This document shows, piece by piece, positions 56,652 through 64,000 of a stretch of DNA of 64,000 nucleotides (positions are counted from its first letter, which is position 1; each line of letters opens with the position of its first letter). The notes under the pieces were generated by a model, which was not told the DNA's origin, ran no database searches, and saw nothing but the letters and a program-made list of their open reading frames with translations. Made by a program: the position numbers and the translations under genes. The stretch is from Sphingobacterium sp. SRCM116780 (lineage in GTDB: Bacteria; Bacteroidota; Bacteroidia; Sphingobacteriales; Sphingobacteriaceae): NCBI RefSeq assembly GCF_021442025.1, contig NZ_CP090446.1, positions 1,240,001-1,304,000 on the forward strand. Direction: 5' to 3'.

Positions 56652-56869
56652 CCGAATAATTCGACATACAAATATAGCATTAATTATATTTAAACACAGA
56701 TTGTAATTGGGTGATTTAATTTTCAAATTAGTCGATCTCTATTGATAAGATTTCTCTAGAGTATCGACAACCCATTTTTTATTATAGAGAATACACTTTT
56801 CTGCAATAAATAAAATAAAAGATGTCAAAGATCATCCGTTGTCATCTTCATCGACGACTTTAGTTAGAA
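56652..56869 (-). promoter_or_regulatory. CRISPR leader
   Basis: 218 AT-rich bases between the last repeat and the cas2 stop, on the side where transcription should enter the array. A Bacteroidota-type -7 box, TATATTTG on the minus strand (56669-56676), sits just before the first transcribed repeat; a clear -33 TTTG at the right distance is not seen. The leader also should carry the integration signals for new spacers. Confidence 0.6.
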
Positions 56870-57133
56870 TTATAAGAAGGTGTTTAATTCATTTTTTTCT
56901 TTCCCAAGGACCTCTTTCTGTAACCATTTTTCATCACGACTTTTAAATACCAAAATACTATCCTCATCTAATATCATGATTTTTTTTGCCATCACTAATA
57001 GTTCTTTCAGTTTTACTTCTGTTATTTCACCTTCGAATACAGAATTCTGAATCCAATTTAAGTATCTACGACATAATTTCAACATTTTCCCAACACGTTT
57101 TTCCCCAATATCATAAACCAGTATTACGTACAT
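56870..57133 (-). CDS. cas2: CRISPR-associated endonuclease Cas2
   Basis: 87 residues with the ferredoxin-like fold start MYVILVYDIGEKRVGKMLKL (D8 at the usual metal position) and LNWIQNSVFEGEITEVKLKE. It bridges two Cas1 dimers in the spacer-integration complex. One base separates it from cas1. Its stop is next to the leader. Confidence 0.95.
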   Translation of the reverse strand: MYVILVYDIGEKRVGKMLKLCRRYLNWIQNSVFEGEITEVKLKELLVMAKKIMILDEDSILVFKSRDEKWLQKEVLGKEKNELNTFL

Positions 57134-57134
57134 A

Positions 57135-58145
57135 TTACCATCTAGCTTTAAAAGGTTTATACTCTTCCAACCCTAAAATGTGTTTGGTTAACTTATAGCA
57201 CTCTAATTTTATAAGATGTTTATAACTCACGTTTCTTTTTAATACAGGATGTTTAAAAGTTTCATTGATTCGTTCTTCCCAGACACGTACGAATGTTTTT
57301 CGACCAGATTCTTTGAGTAAACAACTATTGACCTGATGGTCAAAATCTTTTGCTTGTATTTCTTTTTTATTTAGGAGTCTAAAAATGGTACGATCAACTA
57401 ATATTGGTTTAAAAATTTCAGCGATATCCAGCGCAAGTGAAAATCTCCTATAACCAGGTTCATGTAAAAAACTGATCGTAGGATTCAATTGTGTATGATA
57501 TATTTGACTTAGACATAGGGTATAACATAGCATATTGCCAAATGAAATTAATGCATTAATTTCATTTTGAGGAGGTCGTTTACTACGATTCTCCATTTGA
57601 AAATCTGTTGAAATAATGGTATCGAACGCTGAATAATAAGTCTGTCTAATATTGCCTTCTATTCCCATCAATTCATCGATTGCATGAGAATTACTAATTA
57701 AGGAAGCATAGCTTTCCATCACCTCCAAAGTAGGAGAGAGGTCTTCTTTATCTCGATTGATATAATAACGTAAATTCTTTCCCATATTGAATGCTGCTCC
57801 AGTTATAAATTTTTGAGCTATAGCCATTCTTTTTCGTTTATCGATATAGCTTCTCGTTTGTTCGATCTGCATTTTACCTGCCAATAGATATTCTTTTGGA
57901 TGAAAAGAACCTGTATAATGTTCATAATAATCAAAAAAATGAACAGCAATACCTGCTTTCCCTAAAAAATTGTATAAAGCGCTATTTGCATCTAGGCTAC
58001 CAAAACAAAATAAATCTGAAACTCCTTCAACAGGAATATACTTGACTTGTCCTTCTTTTCCATTCTCATCAACAGGTGTAAATTTAAGTGTATTATCCTT
58101 GCGACTCATCCGTCCAGGATTGAAGAGATAATATGTTTTCTTCAT
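57135..58145 (-). CDS. cas1: CRISPR-associated integrase Cas1
   Basis: 336 residues. It starts MKKTYYLFNPGRMSRKDNTL and carries the catalytic glutamate E163 (GIEGNIRQTYYSAFD), histidine H228 (SFLHEPGYRRFSLALD) and aspartate D240 (LDIAEIFKP), as in type I-B Cas1. With Cas2 it integrates prespacers at the leader-repeat junction. Overlaps the cas4 stop by four bases. Confidence 0.97.
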   Translation of the reverse strand: MKKTYYLFNPGRMSRKDNTLKFTPVDENGKEGQVKYIPVEGVSDLFCFGSLDANSALYNFLGKAGIAVHFFDYYEHYTGSFHPKEYLLAGKMQIEQTRSYIDKRKRMAIAQKFITGAAFNMGKNLRYYINRDKEDLSPTLEVMESYASLISNSHAIDELMGIEGNIRQTYYSAFDTIISTDFQMENRSKRPPQNEINALISFGNMLCYTLCLSQIYHTQLNPTISFLHEPGYRRFSLALDIAEIFKPILVDRTIFRLLNKKEIQAKDFDHQVNSCLLKESGRKTFVRVWEERINETFKHPVLKRNVSYKHLIKLECYKLTKHILGLEEYKPFKARW

Positions 58146-58672
58146 TCTTCATTAATATAACATAGTTCATAATAGGAGCAGCTTTTACATATTTTAGCTT
58201 TGATAACAGATGGACATAATTCTGAATTTCTTAATTCAGCAATTCCTTTAATAGAGCTTTTTAACTCTTCAATATCCTTCTCTGTTAAACGTAATACATC
58301 TCTTTGTCTTAATAACGGATACTCCAGTATAGCCGTTGCATCTTCCACTCCGTTTAATTTTAGTAACCATAAATAGAATTTGACCTGCCATTCATGGGCT
58401 ACTTCAACCTTATCACTTCGTTTTGTTTCGTGAACAGTTTTTTTTAGAGCATCATAAAAATCAATCTTGCCATAAAGTTCAATTCTTTCAAAAGAAGCTG
58501 ATAGTGTAATCTCACTATGTTTATTATTTCGTTGTGGATAACTATTTTCATGCAACAATTTCCCATCATAAACAATATCACTGGTATGTTCCATATTAAT
58601 TCCGTTTGTGAAAAACCAAAGTTTACGTTTACAAATCTGGTAGTAATTAATGTGTGTCGCTATGATGTTCAT
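58142..58672 (-). CDS. cas4: CRISPR-associated exonuclease Cas4
   Basis: 176 residues. RecB-like nuclease with iron-sulfur cysteines: C14 (YYQICKRKLWFF) and the C-terminal ICKSCSYYELC group with a further cysteine before it (LCPSVIKAK). Nuclease residues are in LLHENSYPQR (His), ELYGKIDFYD (Asp), VHETKRSDK (Glu-x-Lys) and HEWQVKFYLWLL (QxxxY). It trims prespacers and selects PAM. It begins after a 234-base gap that holds a terminator. Confidence 0.94.
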   Translation of the reverse strand: MNIIATHINYYQICKRKLWFFTNGINMEHTSDIVYDGKLLHENSYPQRNNKHSEITLSASFERIELYGKIDFYDALKKTVHETKRSDKVEVAHEWQVKFYLWLLKLNGVEDATAILEYPLLRQRDVLRLTEKDIEELKSSIKGIAELRNSELCPSVIKAKICKSCSYYELCYINEE

Positions 58673-58841
58673 GGTTATTCAACTTTTCTTGTAATAAAGT
58701 CCTTTCACTAAGTGGTACTTTATTTACTCTATCGATATTTTTTTTGAATTTATATTTTCAAATACTATTAAAATAAATCGTTTAAGTAGTAATGCTTAAT
58801 GTAATTCTTCTGTAGCAATTATTTTTGGTTATTAATTCTCT

Positions 58842-58883
58842 AAAAAAAACTCTCCAATTTATGCTTATAAGGCAATTGGAGAG
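58842..58883 (-). terminator. Rho-independent terminator after cas7
   Basis: On the minus strand CTCTCCAATT (complement of 58874-58883) and AATTGGAGAG (complement of 58850-58859) form a perfect 10-pair stem with a 14-base loop, followed by eight T residues (58849-58842). It is 24 bases past the cas7 stop. It separates the interference genes from cas4-cas1-cas2, which then need their own promoter within 58673-58841. Confidence 0.8.
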
Positions 58884-58906
58884 CTTGAAATTTTTAATTT
58901 TAGATC

Positions 58907-59959
58907 TTAGATTTGATTATCATATTCAAAATTGATAAATCTATCTATTAATGTTTGCTCTGCACGTTCAAGTGCATCAACTGTTTCTCCTTTAGTTTGA
59001 ATATAACCACCAGCTTGTAATGTGATATAGGTTTCCACATGATTTAGTGATTCATCAATTATTGGTTGTGCCTTAGCAGAATCTTCTTCTGATAATTTTG
59101 CCCTGATACTTCCAGCTATTAAATTTGCATTATCACTAATTGAGATTGCTAAGGTATCCATTAAGCTAAATGTTCTTGACTGATTGGATGTAATTTTCCA
59201 ATTAATAATAGCTTTTGCTAAAGCTTTAGCCCATTCTTTTCTCAGTTCTTTGGGTGCTAATAAGCAATTACCAAATACATTTTTAGATTCAATCCAACCT
59301 TCTAATTTTAATTTTTCAATAGTTTCCTCCGACATTTCTGGCTCAAAAGAATTCAAGCTTACACAAAATAATCTTCTTAAGTCTACAGCAATATCAGAAA
59401 CAAATAAGCCTGATGCTGTACTTTGATTTGGAATCCATTTTCTACTTAAACTTCTGTCTTTTCCTTCAAGAAAGGCTACAATTTCTTCTTCTGATAATTG
59501 ATTGCCTTTTTCATCTCTTACTATTACAACATTATTAGGACGATCACTTCTGTCAAATGAAGCATTATCATTCTCAATACCTGCTAATAGCGGGTGTAAT
59601 CCCCTCATTGCGGAAATAGATAGTGGACTTCTCCTTTTCAACGTTCTATCTTTTCCTCCTTTAGCAGCTTTCATCCAACCTCCAAATAATTGATCTGGAT
59701 ATGTAGGGTCACAAGTACCATATACTTCACCCTCTTTTAAAACATTTTTTGTTACGTCAAATAAAAATGTGGTAGGACTTGGAGATAAATTTAGCAGGTC
59801 TGATAAACTGTCAAGTATTGATCTTTTGACCTGCTGACCACTTGAAAAGGGGATACGTCTATTGAACTGTGGATCATAATAATATTTTTGTCCCTCGGAA
59901 ACACAAAACACAGTATGTTCTGCTCTCTTTAATGTTCTAATGTAAATTGTATTGCTCAT
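58907..59959 (-). CDS. cas7: CRISPR-associated Cas7 backbone protein
   Basis: 350 residues; the repeated crRNA-binding subunit of Cascade. MSNTIYIRTLKRAEHTVFCV is followed by RIPFSSGQQVKRSILDSLSD and a glycine-rich RAMP-like tail (ETYITLQAGGYIQTKGETVD). The ASGLFVSDIAVDLRRLFCVS stretch is a typical RRM strand-helix pattern. It follows the cas8-like gene by 12 bases. The I-B Cas7 (Cst2/Csh2) assignment is by order and pattern; the sub-family is not certain. Confidence 0.82.
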   Translation of the reverse strand: MSNTIYIRTLKRAEHTVFCVSEGQKYYYDPQFNRRIPFSSGQQVKRSILDSLSDLLNLSPSPTTFLFDVTKNVLKEGEVYGTCDPTYPDQLFGGWMKAAKGGKDRTLKRRSPLSISAMRGLHPLLAGIENDNASFDRSDRPNNVVIVRDEKGNQLSEEEIVAFLEGKDRSLSRKWIPNQSTASGLFVSDIAVDLRRLFCVSLNSFEPEMSEETIEKLKLEGWIESKNVFGNCLLAPKELRKEWAKALAKAIINWKITSNQSRTFSLMDTLAISISDNANLIAGSIRAKLSEEDSAKAQPIIDESLNHVETYITLQAGGYIQTKGETVDALERAEQTLIDRFINFEYDNQI

Positions 59960-59971
59960 TGTTTTAATTTT

Positions 59972-61288
59972 TTAGGATTGTTTTTCCACGAATGCGTAAT
60001 CGAACTTTAATAATGTATTAAAATAACCAAACTCCTCATTTGTCATTAAGTGCACTTCATCCTTTAAATGTTTTAAAGTTTCTAAATCTATACTATCTAC
60101 TCCGTTAACCATTTCTGTTAATGCATCAATAAATCCTTTTTTAGATTTAGAGCCAAGCAGGTCGTTTTTTATAAGGTTCATTCTATTAGTGCCAGTAGCA
60201 CCAGCTCTATACCTCTGAATTAGCTTTGCTAGATCTATGGTATAATCTGTGATTTCTTCTTTGTTTTTTGATAACATAGCTATTAACCAAGTTTTATATG
60301 ATTGATAAATTAAATTGTCTTCTTCATTTTTGAAAGAGATGTTTCTATCGTCCCTGATATATTTTTTAATATTATCTGGTTGAAGTGCATGTAATCCTAT
60401 ATTTCCTAATTCACATGCTCTTTTGATATGCATACCAAATAATGTTTGAAAATTTTTATTGTTAAATGGCAAGTCAGTATAAAAAAGTTTCTTAAAAACA
60501 TCAATTAATCTTTTTCCAGCTTTTAAGTAAATAGGGATAAAACCAACAGTTTTATTCGTTTGTCCGAAACTATAGATATAAGAATTCAAAACTTTTTCAG
60601 GATAAAGATTCGAGAGGCTGAAAAATAAATTTGACCAACTAACTGTATTTACTTCAATAAGTGAATTATCAATCTTAAATATGCCTTCCATTTCTAATGT
60701 AGAGAAGCTAAAGCTTTCATCAAATTTTTTACCTAACTTATAAGTAAGCCATTGTCCATTCCAGGAATTTACTTGATTACCCCTCAACTTGTTTAATGTT
60801 GGTTCACTCAGATATTTTCTATAAAATTTCCATCCGTCATAGGTAGTTAATAAAACTTTAGCATCATTTATGAGCAAACTATATCCACCCGCTACACCGA
60901 TTCCTAAACCCGAACCTATCCAAGAATAATAAATATCTTCTTTCTCGATTGTAATTTTAATATCTGATACTAAACCAGAAGTACTTGCAAACTCTTTACT
61001 TTCGGATGCAGGATAACCTATTGCAAAACTGGCATCTGGAATTTCCGATTTCACCTTGGAAAATAGATTCTGTAATTTCTCCTCGCGATCTTCTGCAGAT
61101 AACTTTTCTGGTTTTTGACCCGCCTTCATTTGGACAAAAGGTGAATTTGTTATCCATTGCATATATTTCTGATGATTGAAAAACAACTCAAAATATTCGT
61201 TTTCAAAAAATTCTTTGGCAGAATAATTTCGATTGTATTTTTCGTTATATGCATTTAAAAATGTTTTTCCTATCAATGTTGTAATCAT
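59972..61288 (-). CDS. Cas8-like Cascade large subunit, short and divergent
   Basis: 438 residues between cas3 and cas7, where the large subunit is expected. It begins MITTLIGKTFLNAYNEKYNR and contains SWIGSGLGIGVAGGYSLLIN and WNGQWLTYKLGKKFDE. I see no zinc-finger cysteine set, nuclease or known Cas8b signature. It is clearly shorter than the usual 500-700 residues. The C-terminal 100 residues, after an inner methionine (MLSKNKEEITDYTIDLAKLI), are helical and could also be made alone as a Cas11-type small subunit, as known for several I-B/I-C/I-D Cas8 genes. It overlaps the cas3 stop by four bases. Function assigned mainly by position. Confidence 0.68.
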   Translation of the reverse strand: MITTLIGKTFLNAYNEKYNRNYSAKEFFENEYFELFFNHQKYMQWITNSPFVQMKAGQKPEKLSAEDREEKLQNLFSKVKSEIPDASFAIGYPASESKEFASTSGLVSDIKITIEKEDIYYSWIGSGLGIGVAGGYSLLINDAKVLLTTYDGWKFYRKYLSEPTLNKLRGNQVNSWNGQWLTYKLGKKFDESFSFSTLEMEGIFKIDNSLIEVNTVSWSNLFFSLSNLYPEKVLNSYIYSFGQTNKTVGFIPIYLKAGKRLIDVFKKLFYTDLPFNNKNFQTLFGMHIKRACELGNIGLHALQPDNIKKYIRDDRNISFKNEEDNLIYQSYKTWLIAMLSKNKEEITDYTIDLAKLIQRYRAGATGTNRMNLIKNDLLGSKSKKGFIDALTEMVNGVDSIDLETLKHLKDEVHLMTNEEFGYFNTLLKFDYAFVEKQS

Positions 61289-63435
61289 AAGAATTGGTTT
61301 AGAACATTAAAATTTTCTTGTTTGATTTTACTTATATTTAGACCTAGATCAAAGTCATAAGCTACATCTGGAATAATGAAAGGTTTGTTCCCTTTTTTTG
61401 ACTGATTCATGTTCGCAACAGACCAATATGCAACTGGAATTTCCAAATTTAATCTTACCTCAAAATTTTCATTTTCATACAATTCTACATCAGACTCTAT
61501 GATACAACTTACACTATCGATGTCCAATAATTCAAACAGAATAGCTTTACTTCTGTGTGTGAGTTTATTTATCATAAAGTTTCCATTTGATTTAAAGACA
61601 CTATGTTCTTCAATTTGGAGAAAATTAATTTCAGTAAATACTTGGTCTATTTTAGGCTGTAATTTTCTTTCTTCTAAAACTTTTCCATCATCCAATACAT
61701 CAAATGATTTTTGTAATATTGTTAAGTCATAAGGTTTGGCTTCTTTGCTTGTTTCAGATGGGGCTATAACATATACGTTTTTTAGCTTACCAATAGTTTC
61801 TATATTTCTTTTTCGGTTAACTCTTCCAAACCGCTGAATCATTGCATCCAATGGGGCAGTAGCTGTAATCATTATATCAAAGCTTATATCCAGACTCACT
61901 TCTACAATTTGTGTAGAAACTACAATACATGCTTCTTTACTCGTATTAAATTCATTAATTGGAGCTCCATTGTCATCTAATCCTAGTAGTTGCCTTTCTT
62001 TTATATTTCGGTCTCCTCTTTTGAATTTGCTATGTAATAACATTGAAGGTATATGAGGATAATTATCATTAATATATTTGAATACCTCCTGGGAATCTTT
62101 TATGGTATTCATTACCACCAAAATTTTTTGTGCATTGTTAACACCTTCAGAGATGATATTTTTTGCTATTTCAAACGATTCCAACTTATGAACAATGTGT
62201 CTATTAAACTTGTCTAATTCTTCATTTTCCAATTTTACTTCTAGTACATCTTCACCTAGAAGTTCTTTAACTTTATTATATAAGATGGTTGGCATAGTAG
62301 CTGTGCCAATATGTATATGGCAATTAATTGCTTTTAACACTTCAATAAGTTTCAGTACTAAAGCTTGAGATACACCTGAATAAGTGTGTATTTCATCGAG
62401 AATAATGTCGCAACCTTTTAAATCTAGAATCATTGCTTCATAACCTTTCATTCCTAAAGCAATTGTTGCTAGTTGATGCGGAGTAAGTATTTTAATTGCT
62501 GAACCGATTAAACTTTGAAGCGCAACTTCTTCTTCTTCTTCTTTTCGTTTAACGATTATAGAAGTAGAATGTAAAACACGTATATCAATATTTGGATTTT
62601 CTTCCTCTAAATCTCTACCTACACGTTTATACATGGCGTTAATAGAAGCCTGAAACGGAAGGGTATAAAAAACTCTTCCTCTACAACGCCTAAATAGATA
62701 ATCGGTCTTACCAGCTCCTGTACAAGCTATAACTATAGTGTGTTTTTTATTTGAATGAGCATTTTTATATGATAATGGATATAAAGGATGTTGTCGATTA
62801 TAAAAATTTAAATTTGGTTTTTTGAATATACGATTTAACTGATGTTCTGTTTCATTTATTAAAGAAGAAGCAAAATGATCCGCACCCATTAATAAACCTC
62901 GCCAGTTAGAATAACCTTTTCTTTTAGATTCAGTATCACAGTAATCTATACAATATTGTAAGTTATTTAAAGCTTCTTCTTTTGAAATTTTTTGACAACT
63001 TATACCTAGTTCATTAATAATTTTAAATGCATGTGCACTCCATTCTTCCCATTTTCCTAAATGGAATTCCTGATATTCATAGGCTTCTTCCAAATCCAAT
63101 AAACCCATTTCATTTCTATCATTCATTACTGACTTGTGATGTCCAACGACCATTTCAATTATAGCATCCCACTGTTCTTTTGGAAAAACTGACAAAAAGA
63201 ATAATGATACAATTTCGTGTCTGAAGATATCACGTTTATTTGCTGTTCCTTTTAATCTTTCTTGAAAGAAAGGATGTGCTTTACCTATATCATGCAATAT
63301 GGCACCATTTAATGCAATACTTTTATCCATTCCAAGATATTTAGCAAATGTTGTAGCTGCCATACTTACCTGCTTTAGATGTGTTGATAAAAGCGTCCAT
63401 TCGGGAGCAGATTTAGCGTATAGTTCTAATTGCAT
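61285..63435 (-). CDS. cas3: CRISPR-associated nuclease-helicase Cas3 (HD + helicase)
   Basis: 716 residues. The N-terminal HD nuclease has H48-D49 (AILHDIGKAHPFF), RHE at 72-74, GHH at 98-100 and ADHFAS at 185-190. The SF2 helicase follows: Walker A CTGAGKTD (238-245), DEIH (347-350), SAT-like GTATMPT, and motifs V/VI in STQIVEVSLDISFD and QRFGRVNRKRN. All catalytic motifs look intact, so target DNA unwinding and degradation should work. The start directly follows the cas5 stop. Confidence 0.96.
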   Translation of the reverse strand: MQLELYAKSAPEWTLLSTHLKQVSMAATTFAKYLGMDKSIALNGAILHDIGKAHPFFQERLKGTANKRDIFRHEIVSLFFLSVFPKEQWDAIIEMVVGHHKSVMNDRNEMGLLDLEEAYEYQEFHLGKWEEWSAHAFKIINELGISCQKISKEEALNNLQYCIDYCDTESKRKGYSNWRGLLMGADHFASSLINETEHQLNRIFKKPNLNFYNRQHPLYPLSYKNAHSNKKHTIVIACTGAGKTDYLFRRCRGRVFYTLPFQASINAMYKRVGRDLEEENPNIDIRVLHSTSIIVKRKEEEEEVALQSLIGSAIKILTPHQLATIALGMKGYEAMILDLKGCDIILDEIHTYSGVSQALVLKLIEVLKAINCHIHIGTATMPTILYNKVKELLGEDVLEVKLENEELDKFNRHIVHKLESFEIAKNIISEGVNNAQKILVVMNTIKDSQEVFKYINDNYPHIPSMLLHSKFKRGDRNIKERQLLGLDDNGAPINEFNTSKEACIVVSTQIVEVSLDISFDIMITATAPLDAMIQRFGRVNRKRNIETIGKLKNVYVIAPSETSKEAKPYDLTILQKSFDVLDDGKVLEERKLQPKIDQVFTEINFLQIEEHSVFKSNGNFMINKLTHRSKAILFELLDIDSVSCIIESDVELYENENFEVRLNLEIPVAYWSVANMNQSKKGNKPFIIPDVAYDFDLGLNISKIKQENFNVLNQFL

Positions 63436-64000
63436 CTATATTGAATTTACAGGTGTACCTACTATTTTAAGCCATCCATACATAGGTTCTTTTGTTAAAC
63501 GATGGAATCCAACTTGAAATGCACTTTCATTTTTTTCAAAAATAAGTTCATAACCATTGAAAGAACCATCATCCTCATCGAATTCATGCTGTGAAAGCTG
63601 AGTGACTCTTGTTGGCATCAATATATCTTCATTTCTGCAAAGACAGATGTGCTGCTTTGAAGCAATTTCAGCGTCTATTAATGAAGAGAATACCAAGTGT
63701 AGAACTGGTTCTAATAAAATACCCCTTACTAAAATAGCTTTTGGTCTTTCAAAAAGTATTTGCTTTCCTCTTTTGGTGGAATTCCAACCTCTTGTTTGAA
63801 TAACTTCTTGTTGTTGACTTATTTGAGAATAGGATAACCTATGTCTCATAATTTTTTTTATACCAACTTCGTTCAATAATTCTGGAAATATTTTTTTTTC
63901 AATTCCTTCTACAATACTTGGCGTTAGGAATTGTTGTGAAAATGTTTCACTATCTCTTACTGCAGTCCAAGGTTTGATAAAACCAAATTGACCTGTATAT
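63436..64000 (-). CDS. cas5: CRISPR-associated Cas5, N-terminus beyond window
   Basis: 188 codons are visible, running to the window edge without a start. The frame enters as GQFGFIKPWTAVRDSETFSQ, QFLTPSIVEGIEKKIFPELL, then RHRLSYSQISQQQEVIQTRG, LVRGILLEPVLHLVFSSLID and the end MYGWLKIVGTPVNSI. This matches Bacteroidota type I Cas5, the crRNA 5'-end-capping Cascade subunit. A TTG inside the frame is not the start. Only a short N-terminal piece is missing. Cas6 most likely lies beyond. Confidence 0.85.
   Translation of the reverse strand, partial: YTGQFGFIKPWTAVRDSETFSQQFLTPSIVEGIEKKIFPELLNEVGIKKIMRHRLSYSQISQQQEVIQTRGWNSTKRGKQILFERPKAILVRGILLEPVLHLVFSSLIDAEIASKQHICLCRNEDILMPTRVTQLSQHEFDEDDGSFNGYELIFEKNESAFQVGFHRLTKEPMYGWLKIVGTPVNSI

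Noticed and set aside
51949..56706. Open frames of 60-151 codons with repeated FQFQYGTIKS or FNSSMVRLK units
   Set aside because: They are translations of the 30-base CRISPR repeats and spacers of 36 bases, which keep frame by arithmetic; not proteins.
1..64000. tRNA, rRNA, transposase or phage genes
   Set aside because: Reading through the gaps showed no T-loop-type sequences with clover-leaf arms, no rRNA stretches and no transposase or phage motifs; a computed scan could still find a missed small RNA.

Overview
The window looks like a chromosomal segment of a Bacteroidota bacterium, most likely Sphingobacteriaceae (Sphingobacterium/Pedobacter-like). The DNA is AT-rich, few genes have a clear Shine-Dalgarno sequence, and many genes encode small LxxC lipoproteins. 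Families typical of the group are present: DUF4199, DUF763, LytTR response regulator plus His_kinase sensor, a PE-LIG-POL DNA ligase D, and a GH15 + trehalose-6-phosphate gene pair. No tRNA, rRNA, transposase or prophage gene was seen.

Layout. 1-13.7 kb is stress-related: ligD and ku (bacterial NHEJ) are convergent, followed by a GH15 glucan/trehalose hydrolase and an otsA-otsB fusion split by a +1 frameshift. Then come a sigma-factor remnant, a gene-poor stretch with palindromes, a LuxR-type response regulator, small lipoproteins and membrane proteins, a DUF7218/Rho-N protein and a PPOx-like stress protein. 13.8-19.4 kb holds DUF763 (with a C-terminal sliding-clamp-binding-like motif), a GH78 rhamnosidase and a flavin reductase. 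19.9-24.6 kb is an operon joining ergothioneine biosynthesis (egtD, egtB) to an EgtUV/OpuC-like ABC importer with fused permease and binding protein. 25-27.7 kb is a lipoprotein-type TPR histidine kinase with its LytTR regulator. 27.9-45.7 kb is housekeeping and accessory: quinone reductase + Crp-type regulator, lgt, ada, and a run of small single-domain genes (DUF1801, DUF1569, DUF4199, SRPBCC, DUF2200, isochorismatase, DinB, VOC). It also has ldhA, a broken GNAT gene, an ABC pair, and a divergent HxlR/metallo-beta-lactamase-fold pair.

45.7-51.5 kb is a cluster of short, unrelated, mostly acidic orphan genes. One is DUF6896-like; decayed fragments and a macrodomain gene lie among them. It resembles an orphan immunity-gene array of the kind found with polymorphic toxins, but no toxin is visible.

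51.7-64 kb is a type I CRISPR-Cas locus. It has 75 repeats and 74 spacers (70 different), then on the minus strand cas2, cas1, cas4, a terminator, cas7, a short cas8-like gene, cas3 (HD + helicase) and cas5 (cut by the window end). cas6 is not visible and probably lies beyond. Repeat read on the minus strand ends ATTGAAAC, so array and cas genes are transcribed in the same direction, with the leader between cas2 and the array. The gene set fits subtype I-B or a Bacteroidota relative; the 438-residue large subunit is divergent and is the least understood protein of the locus.
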